A stretch of 64,000 bases of DNA from Bicyclus anynana (GCF_947172395.1 NC_069083.1:5612501-5676500), one strand, 5' to 3'; counted from the first letter of the stretch, positions 34,241 through 45,974 are shown. Notes: a model not told the origin generated them from the letters alone. Program-made: numbers and translations.

Positions 34241-34363
34241 TTATTCCAATGGTTAGTCTATGTGGTTTCGGATCAAGCGGTTCTGGGTTCGAATCCTGGA
34301 TTTAGCCTATGGAATCCTGAGTTAAAATTCTCACCGCTAAGTAGGAAGTTGGTGTTGTTGAGA
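34241..34363 (+). repeat. tRNA-headed SINE fragment
   Basis: A tRNA-like head has a weak A box (tggttagtctatgtgg) and an intact B box (ggttcgaatcc, 34286-34296). It ends at the tail of the next, reversed RTE copy. Confidence 0.55.
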
Positions 34364-34745
34364 TCATCATCATTATCAGCTGATGGACGTCCACTGCTGG
34401 ACATAGGCTTCTTGCATGGACTTCCAAACAAAACAGCCTCGAGCCGCCAGCGGCTCCCTGCAACCCGCTTGATGTCTTCGATCCACCTAGTGGGGGGTCG
34501 ACCAACACTGCGCTTTTCGGTGTAGTCATTCCAGCACCTTGGGACTCGAACGTCCATCGGCTCTTCGAACTATGTGGCCTACCCATTGCCACTTTAGCTT
34601 TGCGACTCGCTGAGCTATGTCAGTGACCTTGGTTCGTCTGCGAATCTTCTCATTTCTGATTCGATCACGCAGAGAAACCCCAAGCATAGCTCGCTCCATC
34701 GCCCGCTGAGTGACTTTGAGCCTTCTAAGGCCCATAGTTCGCGAC
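34364..34745 (-). mobile_element. RTE-type LINE, longest coding remnant, reverse
   Basis: The minus strand reads a 69-codon frame (34526-34735) with RAMLGVSLRDRI, TDIAQRVAKLKW and GHIVRRADGR, typical of the C-terminal end of lepidopteran RTE endonuclease-reverse transcriptase. The frame then shifts and continues to the SVGRPPTRW block and the TGATGA-type tail (catcatcattatc at 34367). All upstream nuclease and RT catalytic domains are absent. Confidence 0.85.
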
Positions 34746-35310
34746 CAAGGATCGGATATATCGGTTAGCGATCGGAGGTTAACTAAATGAAATTGATACT
34801 TACGTATTTCTGAGTAAGGAGGTACAGCTCTACGGATTAACTTGACGCCTGGCTCGAATGTTTCTACTGTGTTTGTTTGCTTGTGTTTGGTAGCCAGGTG
34901 TCAAGCTAACGCGCACGAGTTATATGTCACTCCATCACCCACTGATTGTCCAAAACATAGATAACAAAATAGAGACTGTAGGCTAAAACAGTTATATCAA
35001 AACTAGTAAAAGTGTCAAGGTTGTAACATAGTTACATAGTTAACGTTCGGCACGAGATAGTCAAAACGCATTACGGAGAAGACGATAACTAATTAGGTCA
35101 GACGAGGGTCGTCTGGTCGCCTTAACTGATAACAACGCACGCGTCCCTACGTCACATCTTGATAATTCGTAATTCTACTTAATATATCTCTAGGCATAAC
35201 TCGCAAGTTCCATCACTGTTCCATCAAGATAACTAATATATGCTAGGCTCTGGATCTTTTTTACTAACTTTCAAAAAGGAGTATGTTCAGCAGTTATGCA
35301 CCTATCTACT
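34746..35310. other. nothing assigned
   Basis: Near 35265 'taactttcaaaaaggag' is a weak match to the 'aaccgacttc' terminus. Confidence 0.35.
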
Positions 35311-35709
35311 CGTGTACCTACTTAATATTAAAAAGAGGTAAAGTGTCATCATCATCATCATATCAGCCGATGGACGTCCACAGCAGGACATAGGCCTTTT
35401 GTAGGGACTTCCAAACATCACGATACTGAGCCTCCTGCATCCAGCGAATCCCTGCGACTCGCTTGATGTCGTCAGTACACCTGGTGGGGGGTCGACCAAC
35501 ACTGCGCTTACTAGTGCGGGGTCGCAATTCCAGCACTGTAAAGTGTATGATGCAGTTATTAGGGATAATATCTGAATCTACAGAACTGATTTTGAAATTT
35601 CTTTTGCCATTGGAAAGCTACTTTATTTGTGAGGGTAAAGGCTATATTTTATCCGCGTATTCTCACGGGAGCGTGAACTACGCGAGTGAAACCGCGGGGC
35701 TTCGGCTAG
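35311..35709 (+). mobile_element. Helitron interrupted by an RTE insertion
   Basis: The left part (cttaatattaaaaagaggta) is a Helitron 5' end; after the insert the body continues to aaccgcggggcttcggCTAG, followed by T. The body (ttgaaatttcttttgccatt, ggaaagctactttattt) is the same subfamily as the inner segment at 30654. The insert is listed separately. Confidence 0.72.
35338..35546 (-). mobile_element. 5'-truncated RTE LINE with 9-bp target duplication
   Basis: Insert 35347-35537 is bounded by gtaaagtgt (35338-35346 and 35538-35546). The reversed tail (catcatcatcatca) and the 3' coding end match 6601-6822. It disrupted a Helitron, so it is younger than that copy. Confidence 0.9.
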
Positions 35710-35949
35710 TGTGTTAATAAACCCAAGACAAGGAGAGCTTAATCCTGGACTTGTCGATTATAAAGCAAGTTTTCCTATATATATGACAAGGAGGTCGCCA
35801 AGATTGTGGTCGAACTAGTGCAATCGATTAATTCGTTGTATCTTGGACAATTAGTTTGAATATACATATCGATTTCTCAAAGGAATATATACCACTGTGG
35901 GAATTGCTAAAGGAACAGTAATTGTGTTAAATTTAAAAGCTATACCATT

Positions 35950-36090
35950 AATTGTGTTTATAACACATTGGCCCGTAAAGTATCGCTTATTTCACCAATT
36001 TCAATATCGTTATGTACCTCATTACGCACAATATGTGTCGTAATGTAAAGAAAAATGCACATGTGCCGTAATGTAATATAAAACCTTTAT
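35950..36090 (+). repeat. dispersed repeat family V, copy 1
   Basis: Shares acacattggcccgtaaagta, ttatttcaccaatttcaata and aaaatgcacatgtg with 39785-39900. Class unknown. Confidence 0.45.
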
Positions 36091-36309
36091 CATCCTTATA
36101 ATAACGAACGATACTTTTTTACATCTTGACAAAGAGTTTTTATGTCAGAAAAGTGCTCAACATTTTATAAATAAAATTAACTTTGTGAGATAAAATATAA
36201 TAAAAAAACATTTAACTCTTATATTTTAATCATTTTCACCATAAATGTCAACCATTTATATGTATCAGAAACATACAAATATTAATTTACTTTATTAGTA
36301 ATACTGGCT

Positions 36310-36500
36310 GTTTTTGGTGTATTTGTCAAAAAAAAAAACGCTGGTGTGCGCACTTCCTCGCAAATGTGTTCTAAAACGTCGTATGACATACGTGCGCTTT
36401 GATAATTACAGCCTCTGGTTTCTTACTATAGCTCTCGCCTTTGGCTCGAGCTTGCAATATCGCCTCGGCTGTAATTTTCAACTTACTGCACTTATATCAT
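36310..36500 (+). repeat. possible dispersed repeat (unclassified)
   Basis: Contains tgtgcgcacttcctcgcaaa, ctctggtttcttactatagc, tcgcctttggctcgagcttg and cgcctcggctgtaattttc, which I recall from lepidopteran repeats; no second copy lies in this window. Confidence 0.3.
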
Positions 36501-37403
36501 AATGTACTATTATCATAGTGGTCGCTTGGAATAACAACATACGGTTTCATTGGTTTGAAGAATCAAAATAGAATTCAAAAAATTTATTTCAATTAGGCTT
36601 ACTTTACAAGCACTTAGAAACGTCAAGTTATGTCATGATGGTGGTAATTAAAGTCGAAAACTTAAAATAAAAGTTACGAGGGTACCAAACGCGCCTCGCG
36701 CAAAACCGTTTGAAATAGATTTTGAAATGAAGCGGTCACGTAGTCGGACAATTTTTGCGAGTAGGGGCATATTTGTTATTTTTCCCTTCCCTTCGTTTCA
36801 TGATATATCTGATTCGCCATGAATATCACATGTAAGTACACAAAGTTTGAGCATGTCAGGTCATTAATCAATATTTTGTTCCTGGGCGTAAGGACTATAC
36901 GTGTGAGTTACTTATCAAAAGCGGATGCAGTTCAACAGATAAGTAGTGTAACATAACTGTATTTGTGCTTATTGCAATAATCAGTTATCGCTACAGTTCA
37001 GACCTTTTTAATAGGTATTATTGATGATAATAATATATCATCCATGTTACTCGTCACTCTGGGATTTCCATACTGAGGATAAATTCCTCAGTTTAATTCG
37101 AGAATATTTTTAGGTAATGTACAATGTAATTGACAAATGAAGGAAAAAAACAAGTCTTTAAGGAAATTGAAAGTTGATAAAATATTGAGAAATGGAGATT
37201 TCAAAAATGGAATAGCAAAAATACTAACTAACTACTAACATATTGTAGACTAATTGTCTGAAAAAAATACCGGTGATAAATATTAATAAATAAATACCAT
37301 GAGAATTTTTTTTTTGGCTCTTAAACGTCTTGTCTGTTCACCGTCAAACTTACACTAAAAAGTAGGTTACAATGTTTGCAACAAAGTTAACGTTTATCAA
37401 TGA
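36501..37403. other. nothing assigned
   Basis: No ORF or repeat structure recognised. Confidence 0.4.
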
Positions 37404-37576
37404 CTAGCTGACGCCGCGCGGTTTCACCCGCGTGGTTCCCGTTCCGGTAAGAATACGGGGATAATTCGATAAATGGGCTGTCTAACACTTAAAGAATTTT
37501 TCAAATCGGGCCAGTAGTTCCTGAGATTAGCGTGTTCAAACAAACAAACTGTTTAGCTTTATAATATTAGTATAGA
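37404..37576 (-). mobile_element. short non-autonomous Helitron with internal deletion
   Basis: ctagctgacgccgcgcggtt begins the reversed 3' end and attagtataga closes the reversed 5' end, between A and T. Compared with 60665-60864 it lacks the tatagcctatag block. Confidence 0.82.
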
Positions 37577-38362
37577 TAAATAGAAATTCGCAATAAAGAT
37601 AGTCGGAATTAGTAGCAGCCTCAAATGAAAGTCTTTGCTTGATAAAAACTCTAAATTTCGATTCAATAATAAATCCAAATTTTAGCATCAAGTTTTTATA
37701 TGCAATTAAAAATCTATTAGGATAATTTATTACAGCGGCACGGCGTGACAAAGAAAGATGATCAACATTTTTGTTTACCGGAAAAACTGTGTTGCATTTC
37801 ACGAAGCCTTTGGTTCGTTAGAGCACAAAGCATTTTCGGGACCTCAAATGGATTTTTTTAGCGAACCATGCCTAACACGTGTTTTTATCAGCCCGGCCGT
37901 CAAAACAATGACTTGCCGTTGCTTGGTGAAGGAGTAAATAAAGGAGCTCATAATAAATTATGATAAAAATCCTTCGAAAACTTTTTATAAGGAAGATGGA
38001 TTAGAGCATTTATAACTCTTTTATATGTTGGTTACAAAAGATTTTTTAATCGAATTCCGAAAAGGCGTTTGTTTTCTTAAAATCCGATTACCTCTACTTG
38101 GGCATATTCTGATGGTGGAATTAGTGGAAAATCACCGAGTAAGTAATCACTAATTGACTCGGTGAACTTTGGGAGATTCTATACAAATTATAAAACAACA
38201 CGCTTATTCATACTTTGAATGCAATTAAACTTGAAGATATTAATACTTTTTGTAAAAAGTATTTGTTAAAAACATAAAAGTTGATATCTGCTAACGAAAC
38301 TTTGCGTATTACTTCATCGCGTACGAGCATGAGAAGAAAAAAATTGTTATTAATTTCTTAAG
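37577..38362. other. nothing assigned
   Basis: An 88-codon minus ORF at 37536-37802 overlaps the Helitron and is probably chance. Confidence 0.4.
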
Positions 38363-38553
38363 TAAATAAATAAATAAATACAAGAATGTTTGTACTTACA
38401 ACATCATAATAAAACTGATCGAATTAAAAAAAATACGGAATATAATGTAATTATGAAATAGGGCTTGAAAGTTTACATTGATTTCCACGCGGAAGAAGTA
38501 GCGGGCGTCTGCTAGTAAATAAATAAATACAAAAATGTTTGTACTTGCAACAT
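38363..38553 (+). mobile_element. 112-bp minimal Helitron inside a direct repeat
   Basis: The Helitron is 38404-38515: it starts TCATAATAAAACTG after A and ends gcgggcgtctgCTAG before T. It is an internally deleted relative of 10106-10685 (shared gaatataatgtaatt and tttccacgcgga). It lies between two copies of a 38-42-base sequence (taaataaataaataca ... atgtttgtactt, 38363-38404 and 38516-38553), which a Helitron would not create itself. Confidence 0.7.
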
Positions 38554-39784
38554 TTACTTCGTGTTGGACAGACACTTCAGATACAGAGTTGATCCCTATG
38601 TTGAAGGAAATGTTCATTTTCTACAACTTTCATAAACTTTTATGAGAGTTGTAATAAGCGCTGTTATACCTGACTAAGATGCTGCAATAGCGACCCCTTT
38701 AGACACCCCTCTGCACTATATTAAACAAGTGGGTTGAGACGATGTAAATACGAATTTTTTTGTGAACAACTTTAAGCTAGGTGACACTTTTTTAAAGGGA
38801 CTTAAATTGTTCATTATCGTTTTACTAGACTGAAAAAAATTGGCTCATTGTTTTGAGATGTGAATACATAATTTCAATACGAGCCAAAACGCTACCAGCT
38901 AAGTCATGATGTCACGTAAACCCATAAACACTAAACTGTAAAATAACAAAACTGAGAGAAGCAAAAATTGGACATGCGTTAGTTTGACGTTTATTCCTCT
39001 ATTGACATTGTGACGTCACAAAATGGACGACGTTTGTGACGGTTGGAAAAATGGAAAAACTACATAATATAAAAATTAAGTTTTATAAGAAATCCTTAAC
39101 TTATTCTAACTAAATAGATAGATATATCGGTCCTTTATTCCGTGTATTATACGAAATTAATAATGTTTATATTAAATTTGATATGAGTTAACTACCCTAT
39201 TGCTGAATATTTTTACGTAAGTTACCAATGGACAAACTCGACTAAATCTTTAAGTCGACAAAAAAAGCAATTGAGTTGTTGAGTTTTTGGCGACTCTTCT
39301 CAACGCTTTCAAGCTGTTTTGCGTTTTAATCTAACTTACCTAAATACATATATTTTTTAAATTAAAATAAGCAAAAAAGTTATACGAGTAGTACATAGCT
39401 AGCATATAGTTAAAACCCACTATTCAATTTCGGCGTAAAATTTACTTATGCCGAGACAACTCCAACGTAACACCTGCGTCTCCGAATTTAGATTAGTGCA
39501 TCAAAAGTTCACAGCGCTGAAAAGGCAACTCTAAGTTTTCCTACTGAATCGTATAAATGTTAATGAATGCCAGGCGACTCTAATGAGATTACCGTTCCCG
39601 TGAAATTGGATTCTCGTAGGACTTCTTTAATTTTCAGTGAACGCGAAAATTAGGTGGATCCTACGTTATATTCAATTTCACTTCAGAAGGCTGAAATGTG
39701 ACATTTGATCAATCTATAATAATAACAATACTCTAAAAGCGAGATATACTCGTATATTGTGCTCTTAAAACAAGGTAAACTTTA
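38554..39784. other. nothing assigned
   Basis: AT-rich non-coding DNA. Confidence 0.4.
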
Positions 39785-39900
39785 AACCTATTTATAACAC
39801 ATTTGCTCGTAAAGTATCTGTTATTTCAACAATTTTAATATTTTTAATGTATCTCTACGCAGATGTCCTTAATGTATAGTAAAATGCACATGTGATGTGT
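39785..39900 (+). repeat. dispersed repeat family V, copy 2
   Basis: Diverged match to 35950-36090 (ataacacatttgctcgtaaa; aaaatgcacatgtg). Confidence 0.42.
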
Positions 39901-40031
39901 GTGCAAACTCGGATTGTCGACTATTTTGTTAAATTCTAATAGCGATGACACACAAATTGCAATTTCCATGATATTTCACTGACAACGGATGACATCTTGA
40001 CTATTTTACTCAGACCAATTACATATGGACC

Positions 40032-40268
40032 TATCATCATTATCAACCCATATTCGGCTAACTGCTGAGCTCAAGTCTCCCCTCAGAACGAGAGGGGTAA
40101 GGCATTGGCCTAACCCCTCTTGTTCTGCAAACCTGCAAACCTGCATACCTAAGAGTTTACCTAATTCTCTACGTGCGTGAAGTCTGCCAGTCCGCATTGA
40201 CTATTAGCCTTTTGAGATGAGACTCGTGCTTACCACATAACAGTGAGCCGAGGGTTAGTGACGATGAT
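40032..40268. repeat. two SINE A 3' ends in opposite orientation
   Basis: 40032-40115 is the reversed 3' end of SINE A (tcatcattatcaacccatat). From about 40125 to 40268 the same SINE runs forward (gcaaacctgcatacc, gtgcgtgaagtctgcca) and ends in tgacgatgatgat. Both tails point outward and both heads are missing. Confidence 0.7.
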
Positions 40269-41055
40269 GATTATATTCTAAAGGTAACGCAGGCAGGATA
40301 ACGTAGTTACGCGATTCAATTTCCAATCTCCTTAATAATAAGTACATTACACAAATACGTACGTACTTTACTCGACACACACAGAAGCCTCAATCAGTCA
40401 GAAGAGATGGCACACGTCATGAATTTCACAGTAGGTTAGTGCAGTACTCCGCCTATACACAAGTCTCTATGTTGAGCTGAAACATACATATTTATGTAGA
40501 CGGAACGAATTTTATCCGCTTAACATTTTTACTTCATCTGTGTTTTCCATTCATCATCCACAGAGCAATGAATATTTAATTTGCTTTGCATTTCCATACC
40601 GCCAACTCTTCTAAAAGATGTAAGAAAAAGAAACAAAAGTACTCGGAATTGTTCTGAAAATAACTACGTACTAACTTGTTTTAAGCTGATAAAAATGTTT
40701 GTTGTTGGATTTAACCATTGAAAAAATTCTTAATGATTGTGATTTTTATGTTTATGTTTGTTTACATATGAAATGTTCCTTTTTGAGACTTGTTTGCTGA
40801 TGACAGAGTATCATTAAAAATATATATTTTTCTAGGTTTGTATAGATTTTCAGTTTGTTGTTGTGATAAAATATCAAATTTTAAATAATCTTTTATGCTC
40901 AGCCATCTTTATGAATTAAAATTGATGTTTAAATTTGCATTAAGGTTCATTTTTGTCAGGTTTTATGAAGTGGTTAGGCTTCAGCCAATGATTAGTTACG
41001 GAGTATAGTTAAAATAATTGACCATTTTTAAGTTAGCCAGTTACCATCTGAATGC
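40269..41055. other. nothing assigned
   Basis: No ORF or repeat recognised. Confidence 0.4.
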
Positions 41056-41253
41056 ATTGTCAGTTCATGATTATCAACCCATATTCGACTCACTGCTGAA
41101 CTCGATTCTGCTCTCAGAATGAGAGTGGTTAGGCCAATACTCCACCACGCTGGCTCAATGCGGATTGGCAGACTTCACACACGCAGAGAATTAAGAAAAT
41201 TCTCTGGTGTGCAGTTTTCCTCACGATGTTTTTCTTCACTGTTATTGTCAGTT
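41056..41253 (-). mobile_element. 5'-truncated SINE A with 10-bp target duplication
   Basis: Insert 41066-41243 lies between exact copies of attgtcagtt (41056-41065 and 41244-41253). The tail is reversed at the left; the tRNA head is gone. 5' truncation of a SINE together with a target duplication points to LINE-type target-primed insertion. Confidence 0.88.
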
Positions 41254-41261
41254 AATAAACC

Positions 41262-41400
41262 CATAATAATATTATAAAGCTGACGAGTTTCTTAGTTTGC
41301 TTGAAATCTAATCTCAGCAACTACTGATGGTTTGAATTAAAATTTTGTTTTAGTGTTGGATAGGTAATTTATTCAGAAAACGCTGTGAAATGGCAGGGCA
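41262..41400 (+). mobile_element. degenerate Helitron
   Basis: aataatattataaagctgac and ctaatctcagcaactactga match the Helitron 5' half; the 3' hairpin end is not recognisable. Confidence 0.45.
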
Positions 41401-42245
41401 CTGCTCATGTCAGAAAAAATTGCAGCAAGTAATTCATTAAATAAAAAAAAAATTAAGAATTTTTGAGTCTCTACAGAATGTACTTCCAACTATATTAAGT
41501 CACCTTGCTAAAAATCAATCCGAGTAATGGTTAGTCTGAATCTACAGGGATTAGTCGCAAACAAACTGTTTCTTTAGGAACTTTTCAATCACTATCCAAC
41601 AATCCTTTGTTGTCCTGATCGGATGAGTTTATTAGTCGTATCGATTTTGCCTCTCACTTTACGATTATCTCGTAGGTAGCAACAAGATTGGCTCGTGAAA
41701 CTTTAGGGTTTCAATTGCACGGTATCAAAGGGGAATATTACGTTATTTGATCGGATTTTCGAAAGGATATTTTGCATTGCGATTCAAATTTCAACCCATC
41801 TTATATGCTGTTGAAATTTTGAATTGACGTTAGGTACTTCTGAAGATATAATTATTAATTATGATTTTTAAAAAGTATTTCATTCATAAGCCAACAGTCA
41901 GACCACTCATCTATTAAAAAATGTCTCGTAGCTCCAGGGTTAAATTAATTGGAAAGGATATTATAATTGAGCAACAATTTTTTTACAAATCAGATTTTAA
42001 TCAAAATCGAATCAAATACGAAAAACATGTGCACTTTCGAAGCCGTAAGTGGAATTGATTTAAATAATATTTCAGACCCAAGTCATGCCAAAATTACGTA
42101 GAACCCTTCGCAGTTTCAGGGTTTACCATCATGTATACGGGAATATAAACCTATCTGGTATTGTATCTGGTACGACAGTGCGATGGTAAAAAGGCGAAAG
42201 AGATAATATAACTCCTGAGAACACTAATTCGAAATGTATACAGGA
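41401..42245. other. nothing assigned
   Basis: No ORF or repeat recognised. Confidence 0.4.
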
Positions 42246-42289
42246 CTAGCGGACGCCCGCGACTTCGTCCGCGTAAAAATTGATGTAAA

Positions 42290-42772
42290 CTTCTCTACCT
42301 CTACCTTATCCTGCTCGTAAACCTACCCAACCCTACCCTACCCTACCCCTACCTTACTCCTACCCTACCGCTAACGCTAACCCTTCCTTCCCCCCACCTT
42401 ACCCTACCCTAACCCTACCCGTAACCTATCCATACCCTATCCTACCCTACCCCTAATCTACCCCTACCCTACCCCTACCTTATTCCTACCCTACCGCTAA
42501 CCCTAACCCTTCCCTACCCCTACCTTATCCCTACCCTAACCCTACCCTACCCGTACCCTACCCCTACCCTACCCTACCCCTATCCTACTCCTCCCCTACC
42601 CTATACGTTCCATATCCTTCCCCTACCTCTACCTTTCCCCTACCCTACACTACCCCTACCTTATCCGTACCCTACCCTACCCTACCCTACAGTTTCCCTA
42701 AATTACCCCTACCCTACCTCTATCCTACCCCTTCCCTACCCCTATCCTATTCCTACCCTCAGTGAAATTGGT
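42290..42772. repeat. CCTACCC-type minisatellite
   Basis: About 480 bases of irregular ctaccc/ctacccc units, longer than the 30229-30597 array and with extra ctaaccct units. The minus strand is G-quadruplex prone. Confidence 0.88.
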
Positions 42773-42824
42773 CCAGCCTTTTGCGTGGTGCAATGACCAA
42801 AAGTATATAATTTCCCAAGCGACT

Positions 42825-43016
42825 TCTATGCTAATACTATAAAGAGGTAAAGTTTGTGTGGTTGTCGGGGGTAATCTCTGGATCTATTGGACCGATTTGG
42901 AAAATTCTTTTACCAATAGAAAGCTACATTATTTGCGAGTGTCATAGGCTATGTTTGGTCCTCATATTCACACGGGAACGGGAACCACGTAATTGAAACC
43001 GCGGGGCGTCATATAG
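42825..43016 (+). mobile_element. inner Helitron-like segment, forward
   Basis: Starts TCTATGCTAATACTATAAAG and ends aaaccgcggggcgtcatatag. It occupies the same place in the composite as 30654-30845. Confidence 0.6.
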
Positions 43017-43670
43017 CGGCATTTCTACGACTTACAGAAATTTTGTACTATCTCCGAAACTATATAACTAATTAACATACTGTAAAGGGCAAATCTTATC
43101 TCTATAATATCCTTGTGATTATTAAATAATTTATTTTGATAAGGATTTAAGTTTAGTTCTGTAAATAATGACGTAAACCTTAGTTTAAAATTTAAATAAT
43201 TTATTAAAGTACTAAAAGTACTATATCTGCTAAAATATAAAAGATAGATATATGACGTCGCGGACTTTTTTGTAGAACTTTTAAAGGTTCAAAAAGCCTC
43301 CATACATTTATTTCAGTTATACGCAATGGTTGAGGCAGCGCATGCGAATAAGTAAGTTTTTCGGTCTGACCTGTAAGAGAAAACCCGCGATATCTCAGTA
43401 GTTATATATGATATAAATATAAAATATAGCCTATAGCACTTCCCGATAACGTAGCATTCTATTGGTGAAAGAATTTTTAAAATCGGTCCAGTAGTTCCGA
43501 AGATTACCCCATTTCAAAAAATTGTTACAAACTTACAAACTTACAAACTTACAAACTTTACCTCTTTATAATATTAGTATAGATACATTCTACAACAGAC
43601 AACATTCTAGCGATGATCCAGAAATGATACTGGCACGTTTGGTCGATGATCTAAAAATCATGAGTGATAT

Positions 43671-44042
43671 ACAGGTTGCTCGGTAGTATTTCCCATAACT
43701 TCAAGGTATTGAAGAGTCCACTTATAGGAGCCAAACTGTATAACTAATATTTTTTTCAACTGAAAAATATTAACTTTTTATGCTTTCATACAAATTCAAA
43801 ATATTCCGAATATGAATAACACACGCCTTTATCTATTCTTGTTTTTAAATTTTTTAAAGTTTGGCTACGTCATAAATAAAAAGATGTGTATAAGGGAAAC
43901 ATTTTAAGATCTATTTACAAAAGAAATATTATTTACTCCGAAAATATTAATTTTAGAACACATATTCTTTGAACATTTTTAATTTATTATCGGTAAAGAA
44001 TATAAACCCCAGAGTTATGGGAAATACTCCCAAGCACCCTGT
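43671..44042. mobile_element. family W TIR element with 4-bp target duplication
   Basis: 372 bases with 30-base terminal inverted repeats (acaggttgctcggtagta ... and complement of acagggtgcttgggagta ..., three mismatches), flanked on both sides by atat. No coding. A truncated inverted copy is at 27919-28115. A non-autonomous DNA transposon. Confidence 0.8.
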
Positions 44043-44716
44043 ATATACCACTACACTTTTCACATTCTCGTATTGGAGTAAACAAGCGATACAGTGTTGC
44101 AGAAATCGTTACCTATCTCGGATCGTACTCGTAGCTCGGTCCTCGATAAATAATTAACGAACACTGGAGTACATTTTCATGAAGGTGTGCTTCAGCAGAG
44201 TGCACGGCTTTGACTTACGTTCATATATGCAATATGATAACGACATTTGCAGCGTATTCCGTTTGTTGCATACGTCTTCATCTACTGACACAGTAGAGTA
44301 TAAGCCGTCTATACTCCATAGGACGACGTAGATAAAGCTTTGTTACTAGATCTATCTATACCACAGCCTTTCGTGATGAATACTGTCTACCAACCAACAA
44401 AGAAATTGAAAATGAAGGTAGAAAACGTATGTCATTTCATAACTTATTTATTTTAAATTATGTATGGTTTTTTATAAAATGTTGTTCAAAATTTATTAAC
44501 CATATTTAATTGTTCTAAGCTTATTTATCAAATTTATTTTCATTATTTTAGAACAATTTTTTTTAAATTATTACTAGGTGTGAAATGACTAGTGATTTGT
44601 ACTCACATTTTTAATTTGTTTGTTGGTAAACAGTATTTATCAAAAACGGCTGTAGTATAGATGTGTAATACAATATTGTTGGAATCACTTACGTTTGTTT
44701 ATGGTAGGTATTCTGA
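44043..44716. other. nothing assigned
   Basis: A 62-codon ORF at 43969-44157 overlaps the transposon end and is not credible. Confidence 0.4.
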
Positions 44717-44921
44717 TTTAATTCATCATCATCATCATTATCAGCCGATGGATGTCCACTGCTGGACATAGGCTTCTCGCATGGACTTCCAAGCACAATG
44801 GTCTCGAGCCGTTAGCATCCAGCGGCTTCCGCTTTATGTCCTCGGTCCACCAACGCTGCGCTATCCAGCATATTGAGACCTCAACTTCCAACGGCTATTC
44901 GAACTATGTGGCATTTTAATT
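44717..44921 (-). mobile_element. RTE LINE 3' fragment, reverse
   Basis: Reversed tail (catcatcatcatcattatc), then cttctcgcatggacttccaa and a shortened coding end. A target duplication is likely (atttaatt before; attttaatt after). Confidence 0.78.
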
Positions 44922-45109
44922 TAATTGTAGATTTGTAGAACATATTGTATTACAGAAATAATAAGTACAATAAGAAACTTACGCTAACTTATTCTTATAA
45001 TTATACAAATCATACCCAGGAGAAATAGTGGAATTATTTATGCAATAATATAGGCACATAATATAAAGACTCTACTATACAGATCGTGAGCTGTTTTTGT
45101 ATTAGTCAT

Positions 45110-45275
45110 TGAGAAGTTAGCCCTTGACTGCGGCTTACTGATGTTAAGACGAAGTGTTAAGAGGGCCGGATTAAGGAGGTCTAAAGGCGGTCAAAGTCGC
45201 TGGCGTCCGCTAGTCCTCTTTAAAGTTAAAATAACTAAATGTAGTCTGAAATGGAAACGGGCTTACTAGAAAGAA
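45110..45275 (-). repeat. SINE B 3' part, reverse, split by a Helitron end
   Basis: 45115-45150 (aagttagcccttgactgcgg) and 45225-45275 (aatgtagtctgaaatggaaa) are consecutive parts of one reversed SINE B. They are separated by a Helitron 3' fragment. Confidence 0.6.
45153..45213 (+). mobile_element. Helitron 3'-end fragment
   Basis: gggccggattaaggaggtct and ctggcgtccgCTAG, followed by T. The same end type is at 52661-52713. A 5' TC end cannot be placed. Confidence 0.6.
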
Positions 45276-45299
45276 GTACACAAGTTCATTTTACTCATA

Positions 45300-45485
45300 C
45301 ATCTGACAGACGTACCGCCAAGCGATTTAGCGTTCCGGTACGATGTCGTGTAGAAACCGAAAGTAGTGTGGATTTTCATCCTCCTCCTAACAAGTTAGTT
45401 CGTTTCCATCTTATACTGCATCATCACTTACCTACAGGTGAGATTGTAGTCAAGGTACTTGTAATAATAAAAAATAAAAAAAACT
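45300..45485 (+). repeat. SINE B, 5'-truncated, forward
   Basis: Begins at gacagacgtaccgccaagcg and ends with caggtgagattgtagtcaag plus an A-rich tail. It faces the split reverse copy next to it. Confidence 0.75.
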
Positions 45486-45974
45486 CGTTTTTATCTGATT
45501 TAGACACTTCTGAGAAAATCTATTACCAAAAGAGATTTAATTGATTATTGTTATTAATCTGTAGGTAATATAAATTGCTTCTGTTGCTGCAGAATGTTGA
45601 ATATAAAATTACTCATTCAGTATTTTCAGCGAAAAGTAAAATGAAATTGTCAATGATAAAGAAAAATTAATAACATGCATCATGCGCAAAATTTGTTACG
45701 GATATGAACGAAATTATTCCCGCCCAAGGCTGTAAAATTAAAACATTGTGTCTATAAAATAGAACACTGGTCGGTAACTATATAATGTGATGAAATTATT
45801 TTGTTCGCGTATCTATTATTTGCAGTAATTTAAGCATGAATTAACACTGAATTGTTACAAAATATTTTTCGTAATTAAAGAACACAATTTAAATTTAATT
45901 CCATTTTGAACGCGCGAGTAATGAGTCCGGCGTATTCTGAATACCACTATGTTTTTACGGGAACAATTTGCACT

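Larger units (their letters stand above)
42246..43583 (-). mobile_element. composite Helitron with CCTACCC minisatellite, copy 2
   Basis: Ends as in copy 1: ctagcggacgcccgcgactt at the left after A, and attagtataga at the right before T. In between are the minisatellite (42290-42772), the inner forward Helitron-like segment (42825-43016) and the unique region with taattaacatactgtaaa and gaggcagcgcatgcgaataa. About 1.34 kb. Intact A/T flanks on both sides make this the better-bounded copy. Confidence 0.82.

Noticed and set aside
34273..34592. Overlapping minus-strand ORFs of 94-96 codons
   Set aside because: They are shifted frames of the RTE LINE remnant and the SINE head, not separate genes.
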